Positions 10,961-24,480 of a stretch of DNA of 64,000 nt are shown piece by piece. Position 1 is the stretch's first letter. Each line of letters starts with the position of its first letter. The DNA is taken from assembly GCA_037043235.1 (NCBI GenBank), contig JAWRVZ010000039.1:1009001-1073000 (forward strand). The letters are read 5' to 3'. Under the pieces are notes generated by a model, which was not told where the DNA came from, did not search any database, and saw nothing but the letters and a program-made list of their open reading frames with translations. The translations under genes and the position numbers were made by a program. Source of the DNA: Rhodeus uyekii. Lineage: Eukaryota > Chordata > Actinopteri > Cypriniformes > Acheilognathidae.

Positions 10961-12770
10961 ACTAGAGACAAAAAAAAACACCCTTTTAGATTAAGCACTC
11001 TCTTTTCTTTTGAATTGCCCTTTTGAGATTCAAACATTTGTTAGATTACATTACAATCTTTAAGGTTATACCATTAGCTCCTAATATGTCATAATTTCTT
11101 ACCTTGTGTAGCAGTGACACCACATGGTGAATACTCAACTTTTTGCCATGGTTCGAAACCGCAAATTCAATTTAAATATTTTGGTACATAGTGTCAAACA
11201 AACTGTATTATAAATGTATGTTAAGTATAGTCAAAATCTGCTGCTATATTCAACAATTTATTTGATAAATTCAAGAATCCTCACAGAACTGCCTTATGGG
11301 GCCATCTAGTGGTTAATAGCATGTAACAGGCCTGTAAGTAATGGTCCCCCACATTTTTGGCAGGTTCTTAAATTAATACAACGGGGCCTTTTTTCAATTC
11401 TGAACATTTGTGACTTTATGTAGCTCAGTTTGTTCATATGGACATTATGCTAGAACAGAAAAATGCCATACAATGTCAGAATACAAAATGTGTAAAAACT
11501 TTAAGCAACTAATATATTTCTTTAAGATACTAACAGGCACACTAAGTGTATTTTATGCACTTAGTAATGTGGGTAGTGTCTAATTACTTTTGGCCATGTA
11601 GTGTTAATTTAGTATAATTTATCAATTAATATTTTGAGTTGTTGTTATTATTATTATTATTTTAATTAAAGTGGTTTATGTACTTTTGTTATGGATTTTT
11701 TTTTTTTCATCTATTTGTATTTCAGTTTCAGTTCTTGGTAATTCAGAAATTAATTTTAACTTATTAACTTAATTTTTGTTCATTTCAGTCATGTTAATCA
11801 TGTACATGTTTCATTTATTTCATATATCTGAATGAACAAAAACCACTTTTCATAGATTTAGTTTTAGTTTACAATAATGCCACTGGCATATTAATAAATT
11901 ACCTAGTTGTTTCATGATAAATTTAGATCATATGTGAATATGAGTGAATATTTTGCTCTGTTTGCAGTTGTATCCATTATTCACAGACATTATAATCCTA
12001 CAGGCTTAGCCTAACATTGTTTTTTGCTATTGGCAATGTCTGTATACCTTCATGTTCTAATAATCTATGCATACTCATGAACAAGTGTGATCCAGCAGCA
12101 GATGGCAGTATGGGAAACAGCCTGAGACTATGGAAAAGCATGAGTGACAGTTACCATGACGCAGAGCTCTCTCATTTTGGCTTGGAAAGCCAGTTTATAT
12201 TTAGCACCTATTTTCAAGCTGAAACATGACACATGTAGCCTAAATAAATTTGAATTTCATACAATGCTTTTGTCCTGCTGCGTATAAAAGGATAAAAGAA
12301 TGGGGTTTCGCAGAATATTTAGTTTTTTTAACCATGCTGTAATTCAGAAAAGTCCTCCAACAACATGACATGGGTGAATTAGCAGCATGATTTGGACGAA
12401 CATCATTAGTGGGTCATCATCAGTCAGCGATATTGACCTGTCACAGGCAGTTGCAAGAAAGGCCACACGTGTTCCGCATTAATGGAATGCATTGAACGCC
12501 TTACATTTTTGGATAGATTTGTTCTCAATGAGCCTCAAATTGAAGTTTGAACTACAGACCACATGATTCTGGCTGATGTTTTGTTGACGTAATTTGGACT
12601 CTGCAGTGCACCTGTGCTATGTGACCTGCCCTTTGTCGCTCCTACCCAGGTGTGACCATTTCCCAACTCAAGCAGCAAATATTTGTAGAAGCTTTCGGCA
12701 AATTCTTTGCATGTGCATGACGCAGATGTACTAGGTGGGGTGAACTCTTTCTCTAAAAGACATTATGTAT

Positions 12771-12796
12771 CTCTCTCTCTCTCTCTCTCTCTCTCT
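12771..12796. repeat. (CT)n microsatellite
   Basis: CT dinucleotide tract of 13 units. Confidence 0.95.
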
Positions 12797-13480
12797 TCCC
12801 ATACCTAAATCTGCTTTAATCACTCTGAATAGCTTTGCTTGTGACTCGGAGAAGAGCTGGTTAACGCCTGTCCCCTGGGCAGAGACATGAGGACTGATGG
12901 CATGAGATGTAATGTGGGGTGACAGGTTGCCTGGCTTGTCTGAAGGGGGCCAGATAAGGACCACACATTCTTCCAACTTTGATTTCACTGTAGTTGAATC
13001 GCATTCTTTGCAATGTTTTCGGCTGGTTTGAGAAGGAAGAAGATGGCTACGTTTAGCAGTGATATTGCCCTCTCTGGTAGAGACTTGCATCAGGGTTTTT
13101 TTTTTCCATTGTGCAACTTCATGCTTGTGTAGCATGATCTGTGAGCACTTGACTGCTGACTGCCATCAGATATACCAGGCACAGGCCAAAAGAGCAGGGA
13201 CATTAGTTTCCACTGTTACAGTCAAGGGTTGTTGCAATGAGGAAGGATTAAATAACTGAAACACCACAGATTTTAAATGATGTCTTGGTCTTGTAAGCTT
13301 TTTAATAAAGATATATTTATATTTCCTTCTTTGTGGTGGGATTGAATGACAACAAATAGGGAACACATTTCGCAAGGTTATTTTGCATATCGGGCATTCA
13401 AACTAAATTTTTCCTTTTTCCTCTTCTTTACATGGCTTTCTTCAATTCTGACAGATAATTTGCTAACTCGCCCTCTAGTT

Positions 13481-13615
13481 CAGTGATTTTCAACCAGTGG
13501 GCTGGGGCCCATTATGGGGGTTTCAACAAATACACAAGGGGGCCTCAATATGACTGAATGAATATTTTTCTCGATAATGATGAAGTCAAAAACGTTGAAA
13601 ACCACTATGGTACTC
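13481..13615. mobile_element. Possible short hAT-type MITE
   Basis: The left end CAGTGATTTTCAACCAGTGG and the right-hand GTTGAAAACCACTA form imperfect terminal inverted repeats of the CAGTGGTTCTCAACC type known from hAT elements. CTCTAGTT before and CTCTACTT after could be a mutated 8-bp target duplication. The termini are degraded, so the call is tentative. Confidence 0.45.
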
Positions 13616-13692
13616 TACTTTCCTACAAACGAGAAGTACGCCATCTAGTGTCTCAGTCGATTGTATTGAGAAACAGATTGGAGCGTTTCAGT

Positions 13693-15273
13693 TTTAAAGG
13701 TGCAGTAAAAAAAAAATTACTGTACAAAATCATAAATACCAATATATATTTGCAAATATTAAGTAAACATACCAACTTCACGTACTTGTTTATTTGAAAA
13801 ACGCTACAGCCAATTATGTTAATTTTTCTTTTGGTCTGTGAGATCCCGCCCCTTGCTAATTTACCAAATAGTATGTTGACGCCCTGGGTAGCCAGTTGGC
13901 GAAAAACCCAACATATTGTAGCGGTCGAAGTTGGAGAACGAATTGGGTCAGAGATTACAGATTTAACCGACCTAACAAGGCTCAACTTCCATCTAAGGGT
14001 GCATGAGCAGAGGTGTATTAAAATGAGGATAAATCAACTCATCAACTTACAGTGTAAGGCACGTCGCCTTTCATTTTTAACTGCTCTCGTTTCAGAACAA
14101 CAGTGCAAGGCCAACTGTCTCAGACCGGAGGTCAGGGTTGAAATCACAGCCTCATTAAAGGTAGGGTTAGTGGTGGGGCGGGGTTAGGCGTTCGTTATTA
14201 AGGAGTGGTTAGTTAGTTAGTTAGTTAGTTAATTAGTTAATTAGTGGTGGTTTTGGCTCCACATTAACTCCCTAAACTTCTGTCACACGTAGCGGCTTGC
14301 AGTTAGATATATCTCCTCAATATGGCAAGACAAGTGAGTGTCCCGTCTGATGAGGAGGGGGTGGGGGAACAATTCAAATACAGTGGAACCTGTACACCTT
14401 CGATTTTCGACACAAACCTTTAATTATATTCTCCAACATTGCAAACACAATTTTGCTCACAGCGTAAACAGTCATAACATATCCGTGAGGTCATCATGCT
14501 GTACTAGATTGCATACTTTCTTGCGTTCTGCCTGTCTAATGTGCTTTCTCAACAAATTCGGCTTCATCCCGTCTTTTAACAACCTCAGCTTTTCAATCCG
14601 CTGCAGCGCTGAGCAGACTGCGTGTCAGAACAGAAGTAGGGATGTGTTTGTGTGTGTGTGTGATCAGCCAGCAGCAGCTTCCCGCACATGCGCGATTCAT
14701 TTGCACCTGGAGGAGTGAACATCTTCTGCTCTCCCTGCATCTGGGAGGATCTGCTGCGCGAGGACCGGTCGGCCTGTGAGTGCTTTGGGATGGGGATGCG
14801 GCAGCACTCGCTGCTCCTTGAGAAGAGTAAGAACGATATTTGCTTTCACTTTAGAGTCTCCAATAACTCCAGATAAAGTTGTTAGATTTGTCGCTAGTCG
14901 CTTTTTTGAAAATTTGTGCTAGAGTGGTCTGAAAACTTGCTAAATATAGTGACAAAGGCGCTAAGTTGGCAACACTGACCACGACCCACGTGCAACACGA
15001 ACTCAGCGCGTGCGCAGTGAACTCTGTCATGAGAGAACCATGTGAAATGGAAAATTTTTCCCTCTTTTGTGCTCGAGATATTAAAAGAATCAACATTACC
15101 TACAAGAAAATGCTAGGACAAATAGGGAGTTTGGCGGTTCCACTTCAAAAACGTCGACATAGGATTGGCAAGTTAACCGTGAGTCGAGATAAGTGAACTT
15201 CCACCGTATTTTGAATTTGGACTGCAGTACCCATTTCAACCACTAGCTGCCAATATTACATACTAGACCTTTA
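13693..15273. mobile_element. Possible 1.6-kb non-autonomous element with TTAAAGGT ends
   Basis: TTTTAAAGGTGCAGTA at the left and TACTAGACCTTTAA at the right are inverted copies in their outer 8-9 bases. The interior has GC-richer blocks and a TTAG tetranucleotide repeat (14208-14245). A 123-codon open frame at 13816-14187 and one at 14338-14718 show no recognisable transposase motif. It could also be two unrelated repeats. Confidence 0.3.
14208..14245. repeat. (TTAG)n tetranucleotide repeat
   Basis: GTTA/TTAG units, about nine copies with two TTAA variants at the right end. Confidence 0.9.
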
Positions 15274-15489
15274 ATATTACTGATAAATTATTTTCTACGT
15301 TGAAATGGACATTTTCCATTTATAAATGGACATTTTAAGACAATATCCAAGTAAAATTATAAATGCTAATAATGCTGTGCTGTTAGCTATCTGGAGATTA
15401 ATAATGCTTAATGGTCTTGCGGCAGAATATTGTTTTGGGCGTTCTTCTGCTCTCCGCAAATGAATATTGTTCACTTCTAGACACCTGAT

Positions 15490-15740
15490 AGCACATGTAC
15501 ATCTCAGAGATGTCCATTTGATGTGCGTGTTTACATCTGGAAGACATTTTTTTAGAGAATTTGTTCATCTGCCATACATCTCTAGACGTTAAATAGACAT
15601 TTAGAAAATGTCTTTAAGATGTTTTCTGATTCAGAATGGAGGAAAACTGACATCTTAAAGACATTTCTCAGATGTTTGTACACAGCAGATGCTTTCCAGG
15701 TGAAGCGCTCTAACAGACATCTTGCTATCTGGGGTGTTGC
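15490..15740. repeat. ACATCT/AGATGT-rich segment
   Basis: The hexamers ACATCT and AGATGT occur at least seven times in about 230 bases (for example near 15501, 15532, 15577, 15627, 15650, 15668 and 15716), often near GACATTT. The pattern resembles internally repetitive fish DNA transposons. I could not define ends. Confidence 0.35.
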
Positions 15741-17154
15741 TACACATGGATACAGAACATTATAAGCAGATGAACAAATAAATAACTTTTTATATTTTTT
15801 TACAACCATTGATTTTTCATTGGAGTTTTGAATCCATTTTCATTATAACAACTAACATTTAACTTCATACTTCCCACAGCCGGAACTGCTTTTCTCTGTG
15901 TACGGACATGACGAGACACGCATACAATTTCCTGCAAAAACTCATCCCAACAACTTTAAAATCATGATCCTAACTTAATGAAAGTATATTTAGGCAAATA
16001 AAAGCATTATTGGATAAAGTTTTTTTGCACTCATTCATTTTTATTTATTTTTTATCCAGAAAGTTACATAGCTTAAATCTCAGATCAATATTTTATTCTT
16101 ACTATTTATTTGTTTCAGGTGAAGCACTGTAATAAATGGGATAATATTATACACGTACATTATCCCTTCTTTATCTGTCAGTGAATGTAACTCGTGCTTT
16201 TGAATGGAAGGTATTGCACTGTGTTAACGTACACTGCCAATTATAGTGCTGTCCTCTTTTTAGATGCGGACCTGAATGCCTGGCTCCGTAATTAATCTGT
16301 CTGATTTATTGGAAACATGCAGGGACTGCACAGCTCCTGGCTCCCGTCCTTGGGATGTCAGCCTCTGGCAGTAGAGGATATGGGGGAGGGTGGCTGGGTA
16401 CCCAGGGTACATCAGACATCTGTGTCTTCTGTCCGCAGGGCAGCACCTTTCCGCTTCTCTTCCTCATAACAAAGCGGTGAAATGGGCTGGGGTGGGCAGG
16501 GCCCCTCGCTCGCATGGCCACCGGTGCATTGGTCCTGGAAAAGTACAGCGCTTGTCTCCCAGCTTATTGGATGCTGTGTTTCATTACCTTCACATGAAAT
16601 AGCCTTGGCTGGATTTTTCACTGCCCCAATCCTGTCTCTCTTAGGATAAATCCTACAGAAAAAAAACAGAACCGCTTTTGGGACAGAGGTTAGAAGATGT
16701 CCTTGCAAAAACTTTTTTTTTTTGTTGTTGCAAGAAGAGGGAAACGGCAAGGTCAAATAAGTTGTGATTTACAGAGATGCTTTAAGGTTCTTTAACCTTT
16801 TTGGAAGTGAAAGCAAAAGGTTAGGGTGTGATAACTTTGTAGTTGTCCGTTAATTTAGAGCTACAAATTACAAGTTAATCACCAACAATAAGCAAAAACT
16901 TTTTTAAAGTTGAAGCTTGAATAGCTATGGTAAATTTGATGGAAGACAAGTGCCACTTAAAATTAGGGAATCAGTTACCTATGCTTTAAATATATAAATT
17001 ACTTTGAGATAAATAAAGATAAATAAATATACATGTGAAAATGTTTTATTTTAGTATTTAAAAATGGAGTTAGTTGAATCAAATGACATGAAACATTAAT
17101 AAATCACTTTTCAAATTGACAAATAAACGGATATTGAAATGTTTTACTAATATT

Positions 17155-17159
17155 TAAAA

Positions 17160-17193
<34 letters not shown>

Positions 17194-17200
17194 TATATTA
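17155..17200. repeat. Poly-A followed by (TA)n
   Basis: About 23 A residues run directly into about 11 TA units. It could be a decayed retroposon tail, but nothing recognisable precedes it. Confidence 0.9.
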
Positions 17201-18887
17201 TTTAAAATGTTAATACTAAAATAAGTTTAGAAAGTAATTTATTTCTTAATTAATAGTCTTGTTAATGTTAATTAATCAATTAATGTTTTTGAATTAGTAC
17301 AATTAATTAGTGATTTTTCATTTTAATTGTAGCATTCCTAGTCATAGAGATCAACCTTCCATTAATGTCCATACGAGTGTGAAGTAAACGTTTGAAATCA
17401 ACACCGTCAATGAAACAATTGAGCCATTGCTTTCAGAAAATTAGTTCCATTCATACACACACAAGTGATTTTCATTCCTATATTCCCAACAGTATCTTAG
17501 CTGGGCCAGATGTGTTCATGTTTAAGTCTGCATTCATGTGAAAGAGGGCCTTTACTGACATTCCTTGAGTTCTATTCTCCAATCCTGACCACAGTGTTAC
17601 AGATTAAACCAGTCAGTATAACGTGTTTCAACTAACTCACATGACATGACTAAGCAAATGTCATGCATGACAAAAATGGAAAGAACAGGATGTGACACTA
17701 AGACAACAATTCAATGAGAAATAAATCTCATTCCTACACCTCCCAGGAAGAGGTATATCACACCCACCCTTACACCAGAGGTGCACTGCAGCAGATATTA
17801 CAGGCTACTGCAATGAAGATTAAAAGGATTGCCCTGGATATGAATGAGAGGCTGACGGGCAGGTGTCTGTGCTGTTTCAGGATGAGGGTGTAGCCGCACT
17901 GGGTATGGTGGGGCGGTGCAGTGTCACCACTTGGCAATGTGGCACTTCCTTCCCAGCCTGCCAGGTTATGTAAATGTGCGGTGCTAAGCGCAGAGCTGTG
18001 CTATAGTTGGAACGCCGGGGTCTATTTGTTGCAAATCAGCTGGGTGAACTGCTGGATCTGTGTCAGACTGTAAGATTGGCAGGTGTGGTGGGAGAACGGC
18101 TGTTTTTTTTGACAGGTGCTTGTGTGTATTTGGGACAGGCTGAGCTTTTTGCTCTTCTGTTAGGGAAGCCTTACTTGAATATAGACTGACCACACTGGAG
18201 ACAACAAAAACAGTGTTGTCAGTTGACACAACCGCCTGTGACGTGTTTCCAAGGTCATCTAGGATCTTAGAGTCAGTTGTAAGTGATGTTGTTTTGCTCG
18301 CATTAAATAACGATGATTTTTAAGGACAGATTTCTTTGAAATTCTGGATAAGAAAACGGTATATAGAGCACAGCATGACAAGGGTGACCTAGTGGGCAAA
18401 GGCTGCCGGGATGTGTGTATGTGGGTCACGCACACCCAAATCACTGTCACATGCTTAACTAGCTCATATCTCACCTCCAGCCATCAGGGCCATTACATAA
18501 CCTGCTGTTGATTCCATGGTACTCTTGAAAACTAATTACCAGCACTGCAGTGATGCAACAACTCCAAGGGTCCAAGTTATAAAATTATCTTAGATGTTTC
18601 AGCGGACTCTAATCTCTAAGCATGTTGCTATGCGTTCATTTATACTGCATATTTGTATTCAGTGTAGATCAGCCACAGCTCATCTGTAATGCAGGTGATG
18701 CAGTTTCCCAAAAAATATTAATCCAAACATGGATCTGCAGTGTAATCTAATTAAGAGTCATTGTGAGAGATTTTAGACTGCCCCTCTTACTTTCATGTTA
18801 CCTTACATAAAAGCTCCAGACCAAGATGATATCAGTCCATTTCAGCTGTGTGTATATTAGTCTACATCAGGTAAGTAACTTTAAGTA

Positions 18888-19520
18888 ACCGTATTTTCCC
18901 GCATATAACCCGCAGACGCAGACAACCAGCACCCGCATATAGCCCGCGGGGTTGTGCAAAAATAGTTGGTATAACCCGCACCCTTATATAACCCACACCA
19001 ATAGATCGATGAACTTTTTTGTGTATGTTCACATTTCGAATTTCGAATGTTGCTCGCATGACGTCAATTATCCATAACTGTTCAGGCTCGAAATTCAAAC
19101 CATAAGAAAACAAACACAAGTCAGAAACAGAACAAAAAGAAAGAGCAGTTTCTCTCGCTGTGCAGCAGCACGTCCCTTAAGAAGCGTATTTTACAGGTGT
19201 TGATTATCGGATGAGATGAAAAGAGCACGCCCTCATGGCAGCACAGCCAATCACGTCTTCTTGCATGATTGACAGGTCAGACAGCCTGTCAGCGCCACCT
19301 GTCAGAGTGATAGTACAAGTGCCAGAGACAACAACCTTCGCAAGAAAGAAAATACCAAAAAAAAAAAACCTTATGTCCTTAGGGACTTAACAAATATATT
19401 GATGTAATATTACTTGTAAAAAAAAAAGTGACATATCCCGCAACCTTGTATTACCCGCACCTCCCTGCGGGGTTTGTAAAATCTGGTATAACCCGCGTGT
19501 TATATGCTGGAAAATACGGT
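18888..19520. mobile_element. 633-bp inverted-repeat DNA transposon, non-autonomous
   Basis: The left end ACCGTATTTTCCCGCATATA and the right end, read as reverse complement, ACCGTATTTTCCAGCATATA differ at one base and extend to AAC. Sub-terminal TATAACCCGC/ACCCGCA units are repeated on both sides (18918-18990 and 19437-19500), as expected for transposase-binding sites. The interior has no transposase frame, so the element is non-autonomous. TA flanks both ends (18886-18887 region and 19520-19521), but the target duplication is ambiguous. Superfamily is not assigned. Confidence 0.82.
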
Positions 19521-22348
19521 AGTTGCCATGTCTGTTCTTCCTAAGTGGATTAGCATATCAGATGAGTTAAAGTATAAATCCCTTAGTTTAAACGTGCTCA
19601 TGTAAATAGTCTTTATATACAGCAGTCCTATTGTGTTTGTTTTATGTTTGTTCTGAGAATATGACAGTTTTCCTCACTGGAATTATTATACAGCTTGTAA
19701 CATTCTATAACAACAAATACATACTAAATTAATGCAATTCTAAGGTAAAATTCGATGTATTTGTTGTGTGTAATAATGTCGGGTAATAATCATTAGAGCG
19801 CCACCTTCAGGCTAAATAACGCAAGGACATTCGAATTCTGGCTGACATTAGTAGTTTGTCTAATGTGTTCAGCAATTAGAATATAAAGCTTACAAAATGT
19901 TTATCGCAAACTAGAGGTCTCCAGAATCTGCTCTAATTAAATTTAGATCCAGGAGCCACCACTGGGGCAGATTAATCACTGTACTCAGCAGACTAGTGAT
20001 GCAATGGCGTGCTTTAACTTCGCCTGGCTTGACATGTCAAATTCGACTCCTCTCTTGCAAGGCTGCACCTCGGTTTCCACTGCGTGTTGTCAGATTTTGT
20101 GTTGGTTACATTCTTTTGTTGTCTTGATTAGTTAACATTAAGCCTGAACATTCTCAGATAAAGAAATCAAGGCAAGAGGTTTGAGATCATTTGAGATACA
20201 TTTTTGTTTGTCATTTTGTACATTTTACAGTTAGGCTGCTTTGAAACTAGCTTGTCAAGGAGAGCATGTTCTGTTGTATGAACAAGGCTAATCATATCTG
20301 TAAGTAGGCCTTGGCCTTGCATGTGGAAAAGGCAATAAATTCCTTTGAAAATTACACTGATGGACAGATCTGTTAACATGCACAAGACCATAGTCCACAA
20401 GGCATGGTCACTGCAACATAAGTGGGGCAAATACAATATTTGATATCATCAGAAACACAGACAACAAGTTTAAGGGGTCAAATTGTATAAAATATTACAC
20501 TACCCTAAAAAACTGTCAGTAACTGACCTAAATCACCTAAAACTTAAACCTTTGTCTAAAAACCTTTGTACTAGTAACCAACAACAGCACACAAAAAAAC
20601 TTATAGCATGTGAGCATTCTGTTTTTTTTTTCTCGTGTCTTCAATGTCATTGACCCATTTGTAGATGTGTTTATACAGCTAATCATTTAATCATAAGACC
20701 TTTTAAAACACTTACATAATCCTTTTGATTAATGATTCATTTTTTTCTGTAAGTACTAAGTAGCAAATCAAATACCCTCATTTAGGTCCCTGTAAACTCT
20801 AGAGACTAATATAGTTTGGCCATTCTCTTGAATATTTCTCTCCTGTGTAGTTTAGACTATGCACTGAGCTATAGGTCTTGCTGTTTTTCATGGTAAGGGA
20901 GTCTGAAAGAATGCTGAATAATTCAGTTTAAACTAAATCAGGACACACTGTTCATTTCTTTAGCTGGGGCTCAATCATAAGTTCACATGCCAAAACTACC
21001 TTTGTAAAATGTGTTCACTCCTCCCATCCCAAAGCAGTTTCACTCTTACAGTTCCCTGTTGTTAAACAGGTTTTCTATATTCTGTATTTTGTACATTTAC
21101 CATGTAAAAGAGTATGATGACATGATAATGCAATGCATGTTTGTTTTAAATTAGGATCTTTATTAACAACTGGTCTTGATTGTTTCACACTGTGAACTAA
21201 AATGTGCTTGTTTAAAACATCTCATTACATCCTGTGATATCAGGAGGCCTAGCCCTATAACTTAAACAGAGAGGCTGTTCTAGCCTGCCGTCAGCTTGAG
21301 AAATATGTACTCTGAAGTTAACAGCACATGATGTAAATATAGCTAGTGCCTTGTCACTGAGGTATTGCCTTTCTGGCTGTTGCAGCTATTAGAATAACAT
21401 CCAGAACGTGGCTCAGATCCCCATATATTCACTCATCTCAAAATTACAGAGCATTTTCTCATGGATACCCGGTGACTGTTTGAATATTTATGGTGATGTG
21501 AAACAAACATAAGATTTAAATTTTACTTAGTGACATAATTGTCATCTTTGTACGGCTCCATCACAATCCATTATTTTTGTTTAGCCAGTGTTCATCATGA
21601 CTGTCATTGTCAGTTATGTGATATGACAGCCAGTGCTGAGTCATGCTGCGTCTATCATGAGTGTGTAGGTGTGGCCCTCTGAGAAAATGGCCAAAAACTG
21701 AAAGTTGTGTTCAGTCGTGTCACTTTGAACAACATTCACAGTCCTCCTCACAGGGAAGAGGACAGCTGCTGAGATTCAAGAGTGCGTATTTTACCCTTAC
21801 CTACTTTTGCATGGTGAGCACTGGCTCTTTAAATTGCTGTTAAGTGTCATCTCGCACGCACTTGCCTGTGCTGAGTCATTGGGTTCAGGCTGGTTTTGTA
21901 ACCTCCGCCCAGCAGGACTTCTCATTGGCTTGAGTCTTCACTCAGCCGCTTGTGTGGTTGGCTGCCAGGACCACTAATCAGTTCTCTTTGCAAAAGGCAG
22001 CTCTTAAAGTTACAGTGGCTTCACTCTGATTCTTCTGGGTGCTGTTTCACAGTCAACAGGGTGGGGTTAGTCAAAAGTTGGGGTATTTAAAAAAAGTAAA
22101 ACATTAAATGAAATGAAACGTGATGCAGGCAAATAATTAAAAAAGTTTCAAACATAAACAAGAAATAGTTATTGAATGGCATTTGGCAAGTATTATGGAT
22201 GGATAAATGCAAGGTTAATGTGTTTGTGGAAATGAAGAATCAGCATCCAACAAGTCAATCCCAAAACATGTACGCTTTTTTATTTTAAATAAATTATATA
22301 CAGTGCATGTATATATATATACACATTTATAACTTTTATGTGCAAACT

Positions 22349-22458
22349 GATTTGACAGCCAGCCCGTATGTATGTATGTATGTATGTATGTATGTATGTA
22401 TGTATGTATGTATATATTTGTGTGTGTGTGTGTGTGTATTAGGGCTGGCTGTCAAATC
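22349..22458. repeat. (TATG)n(TG)n microsatellite between 17-bp inverted repeats
   Basis: GATTTGACAGCCAGCCC (22349-22365) is an exact reverse complement of 22442-22458. Between the arms lie about 11 GTAT/TATG units and about 9 TG units. The structure is a potential hairpin or a minimal fold-back element whose interior became a microsatellite. Confidence 0.9.
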
Positions 22459-24480
22459 GATTGATCTCAATATATATAGAAAACGCCGTAATTCGTACTT
22501 TCATAGGAAAAGTAATGCCACATTGCCTCTGACAAACTGATTTTAAATATTAAAAAAGGATGCCTAAGTGAGAGAAATAAGATCCTCATCAAGAGGAAAT
22601 CAGAAATGATTTACATAATATGTTGGACGTGTTTTGCTGTACTCTTGCAGGAAGGCACTTGCCTGGGAGTGGGCCGATAGATTCCTGGAATCCATTTAAG
22701 CACTGGATTAATGTAGGAGGGACCAGTTCTGTGCACCAGGTATATTAACACAACATTAACCATAACATAAAATGTTCTCAACCTGTGTTTATGTGTTCAC
22801 ATGGGGACAAACTGAGTGATATTTAATAACTAAATTGAACAGGTTTGTTTTAAGTCTCTTAATACTGTGATGTGTCTAATAGGTAGGAACATGCCCAGAC
22901 AGTGGGCCGGAGCTCGCATTAGTGTATTTGACCTAATCAGGATCAGGCAGAGAAAGTGCCCTACAGGACTTACACCAGATATACTTAATATCTGCAGTCT
23001 CTTAAGTAACAGGATGTACAATGTCTTACAGATACCACTCATGGTGATGAAGAAATTTGTATGACATTTAAATTTGGAATATTGTGCCTGTAATGACCTT
23101 TTTCCAAAGCTGGTAACTCTTTGTTTATATAAATAATCAATGGATGTTCAGAAAATGTTATCCATGTGGGAACAGGACAGGAAACGGCTTCGTCAATGTG
23201 TTTATGTCACCACCTCCAACTCTACTATCCAACCAATGAGTTCTCCAATTAGATCTCTCTTATAATTTCAGACCTCTAAGATGTTGTTGCTGGATTTGAC
23301 AGTTCCATAGTTAGTGGCGTAGGAATGTGGAAGGAAATGCTATCCTTATGACTGTGACCTGACCAGGCAGTTGGACTAGTCGTGCAAAGAAAAGTCCAAC
23401 AGACCCTCTCTTGCAGCCTTTAGTTATGGAGTGTATCACTTTGAAAAAAATACATGCACTTATTAGCGTTTATTGAACCTACTGTGGATTACATAAAGAA
23501 ATAATATTGCACTTGAAGAAACAGTATTTCTGCCTACAAACAAGCAATCATCTAAGTTCCACTCTGATAATTTACTGAGGATAAAGTGAAGTTATTGATA
23601 CTGTTTTTAAGTTTCTGAAACTCACATCTACCACAATAATATTAAATAATAATTATCCTTCTCCTGAATTCCATTCAACATAATGTCCTTTTCTATTTGG
23701 CCATTTTTGGAGCCAAACACACAAAGTGTCTAAAATTTTGATTGTAGAATGCCTTTTTTCCCGATGGTTTTCTCTCCTTCAGTGGTAGGAATTTGCATTT
23801 TTGTTCAAAAATCCCTCTAGATTCAGCAAGCCACCAATTAAGGTTTCCGTCCACAAAATGAGCAATAGCTTAAATGGCAGTCAGCTTTAAATATCACCAG
23901 AAACCTCAGGAATCATTTTTATAGAAAATGAAAGGCAGCATTTTTCCTTTCATTTTCTATTTAGTCTACTCTAATACCATTGTAGAAATACACAACTGCC
24001 TCAATTAATGTTAAATTAATTCCACAATTGCAAGTATGCAATAATAGAAGATTACAGAAATAATGTGGGTTTTCACTGGTCATGTGACCTGAAAATGGTG
24101 GCCACCATGAATGGACCCTCCATTTACAATAAAACAGCTACTGATATGCCTAGAGTAGACCTAGTCACCTTAAGTAAAGGTACATCATAACACCTTAATG
24201 AAATTTTGCAAATGAACTATTTGTTTCTTTATGTAAAAACCTTTTACTTAATGAGAAAAAATTACCAAGTGTACCCTTAATGTGAATATGAACCTATAAA
24301 AGGTATTTGCTCACAGCTTGAGTCTCAAAAACAAGAATAAAACAACGTCTGTGGAAATGTTGAAGACATTACGTAGGAGTCGGAATTGTATCAAAGTGAA
24401 GTAAGATTTAATAGGAGTCTGAAAACAGTTATCCAGTCCTGCACACAGAGGTGCTCAGTCATTTGGTCTTTAGAAAAACC

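Larger units (their letters stand above)
9781..24480. other. Intergenic region abhd15 to miR-22 host promoter
   Basis: About 14.7 kb with no gene that I can support. Reading frames are short and lack domain-like composition or splice structure. It holds transposon relics (10755-10960, 13481-13615, 13693-15273, 18888-19520), an ACATCT/AGATGT-rich segment (15490-15740), simple repeats at 12771-12796, 14208-14245 and 17155-17200, and a microsatellite flanked by inverted repeats (22349-22458). The remainder is AT-rich unique-looking DNA in which enhancers could be hidden. Confidence 0.6.

Noticed and set aside
12731..13135. 134-codon minus-strand frame with an RERERE run
   Set aside because: The repeat residues are a translated (CT)n tract; no other protein-like features.
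13816..14718. Open frames of 123 and 126 codons
   Set aside because: No transposase or other motif; probably inside a non-autonomous repeat.
16117..16135. GTGAAGCACTGTA resembling part of miR-143
   Set aside because: Only about 12 bases match and no complementary arm lies within 80 bases on either side.
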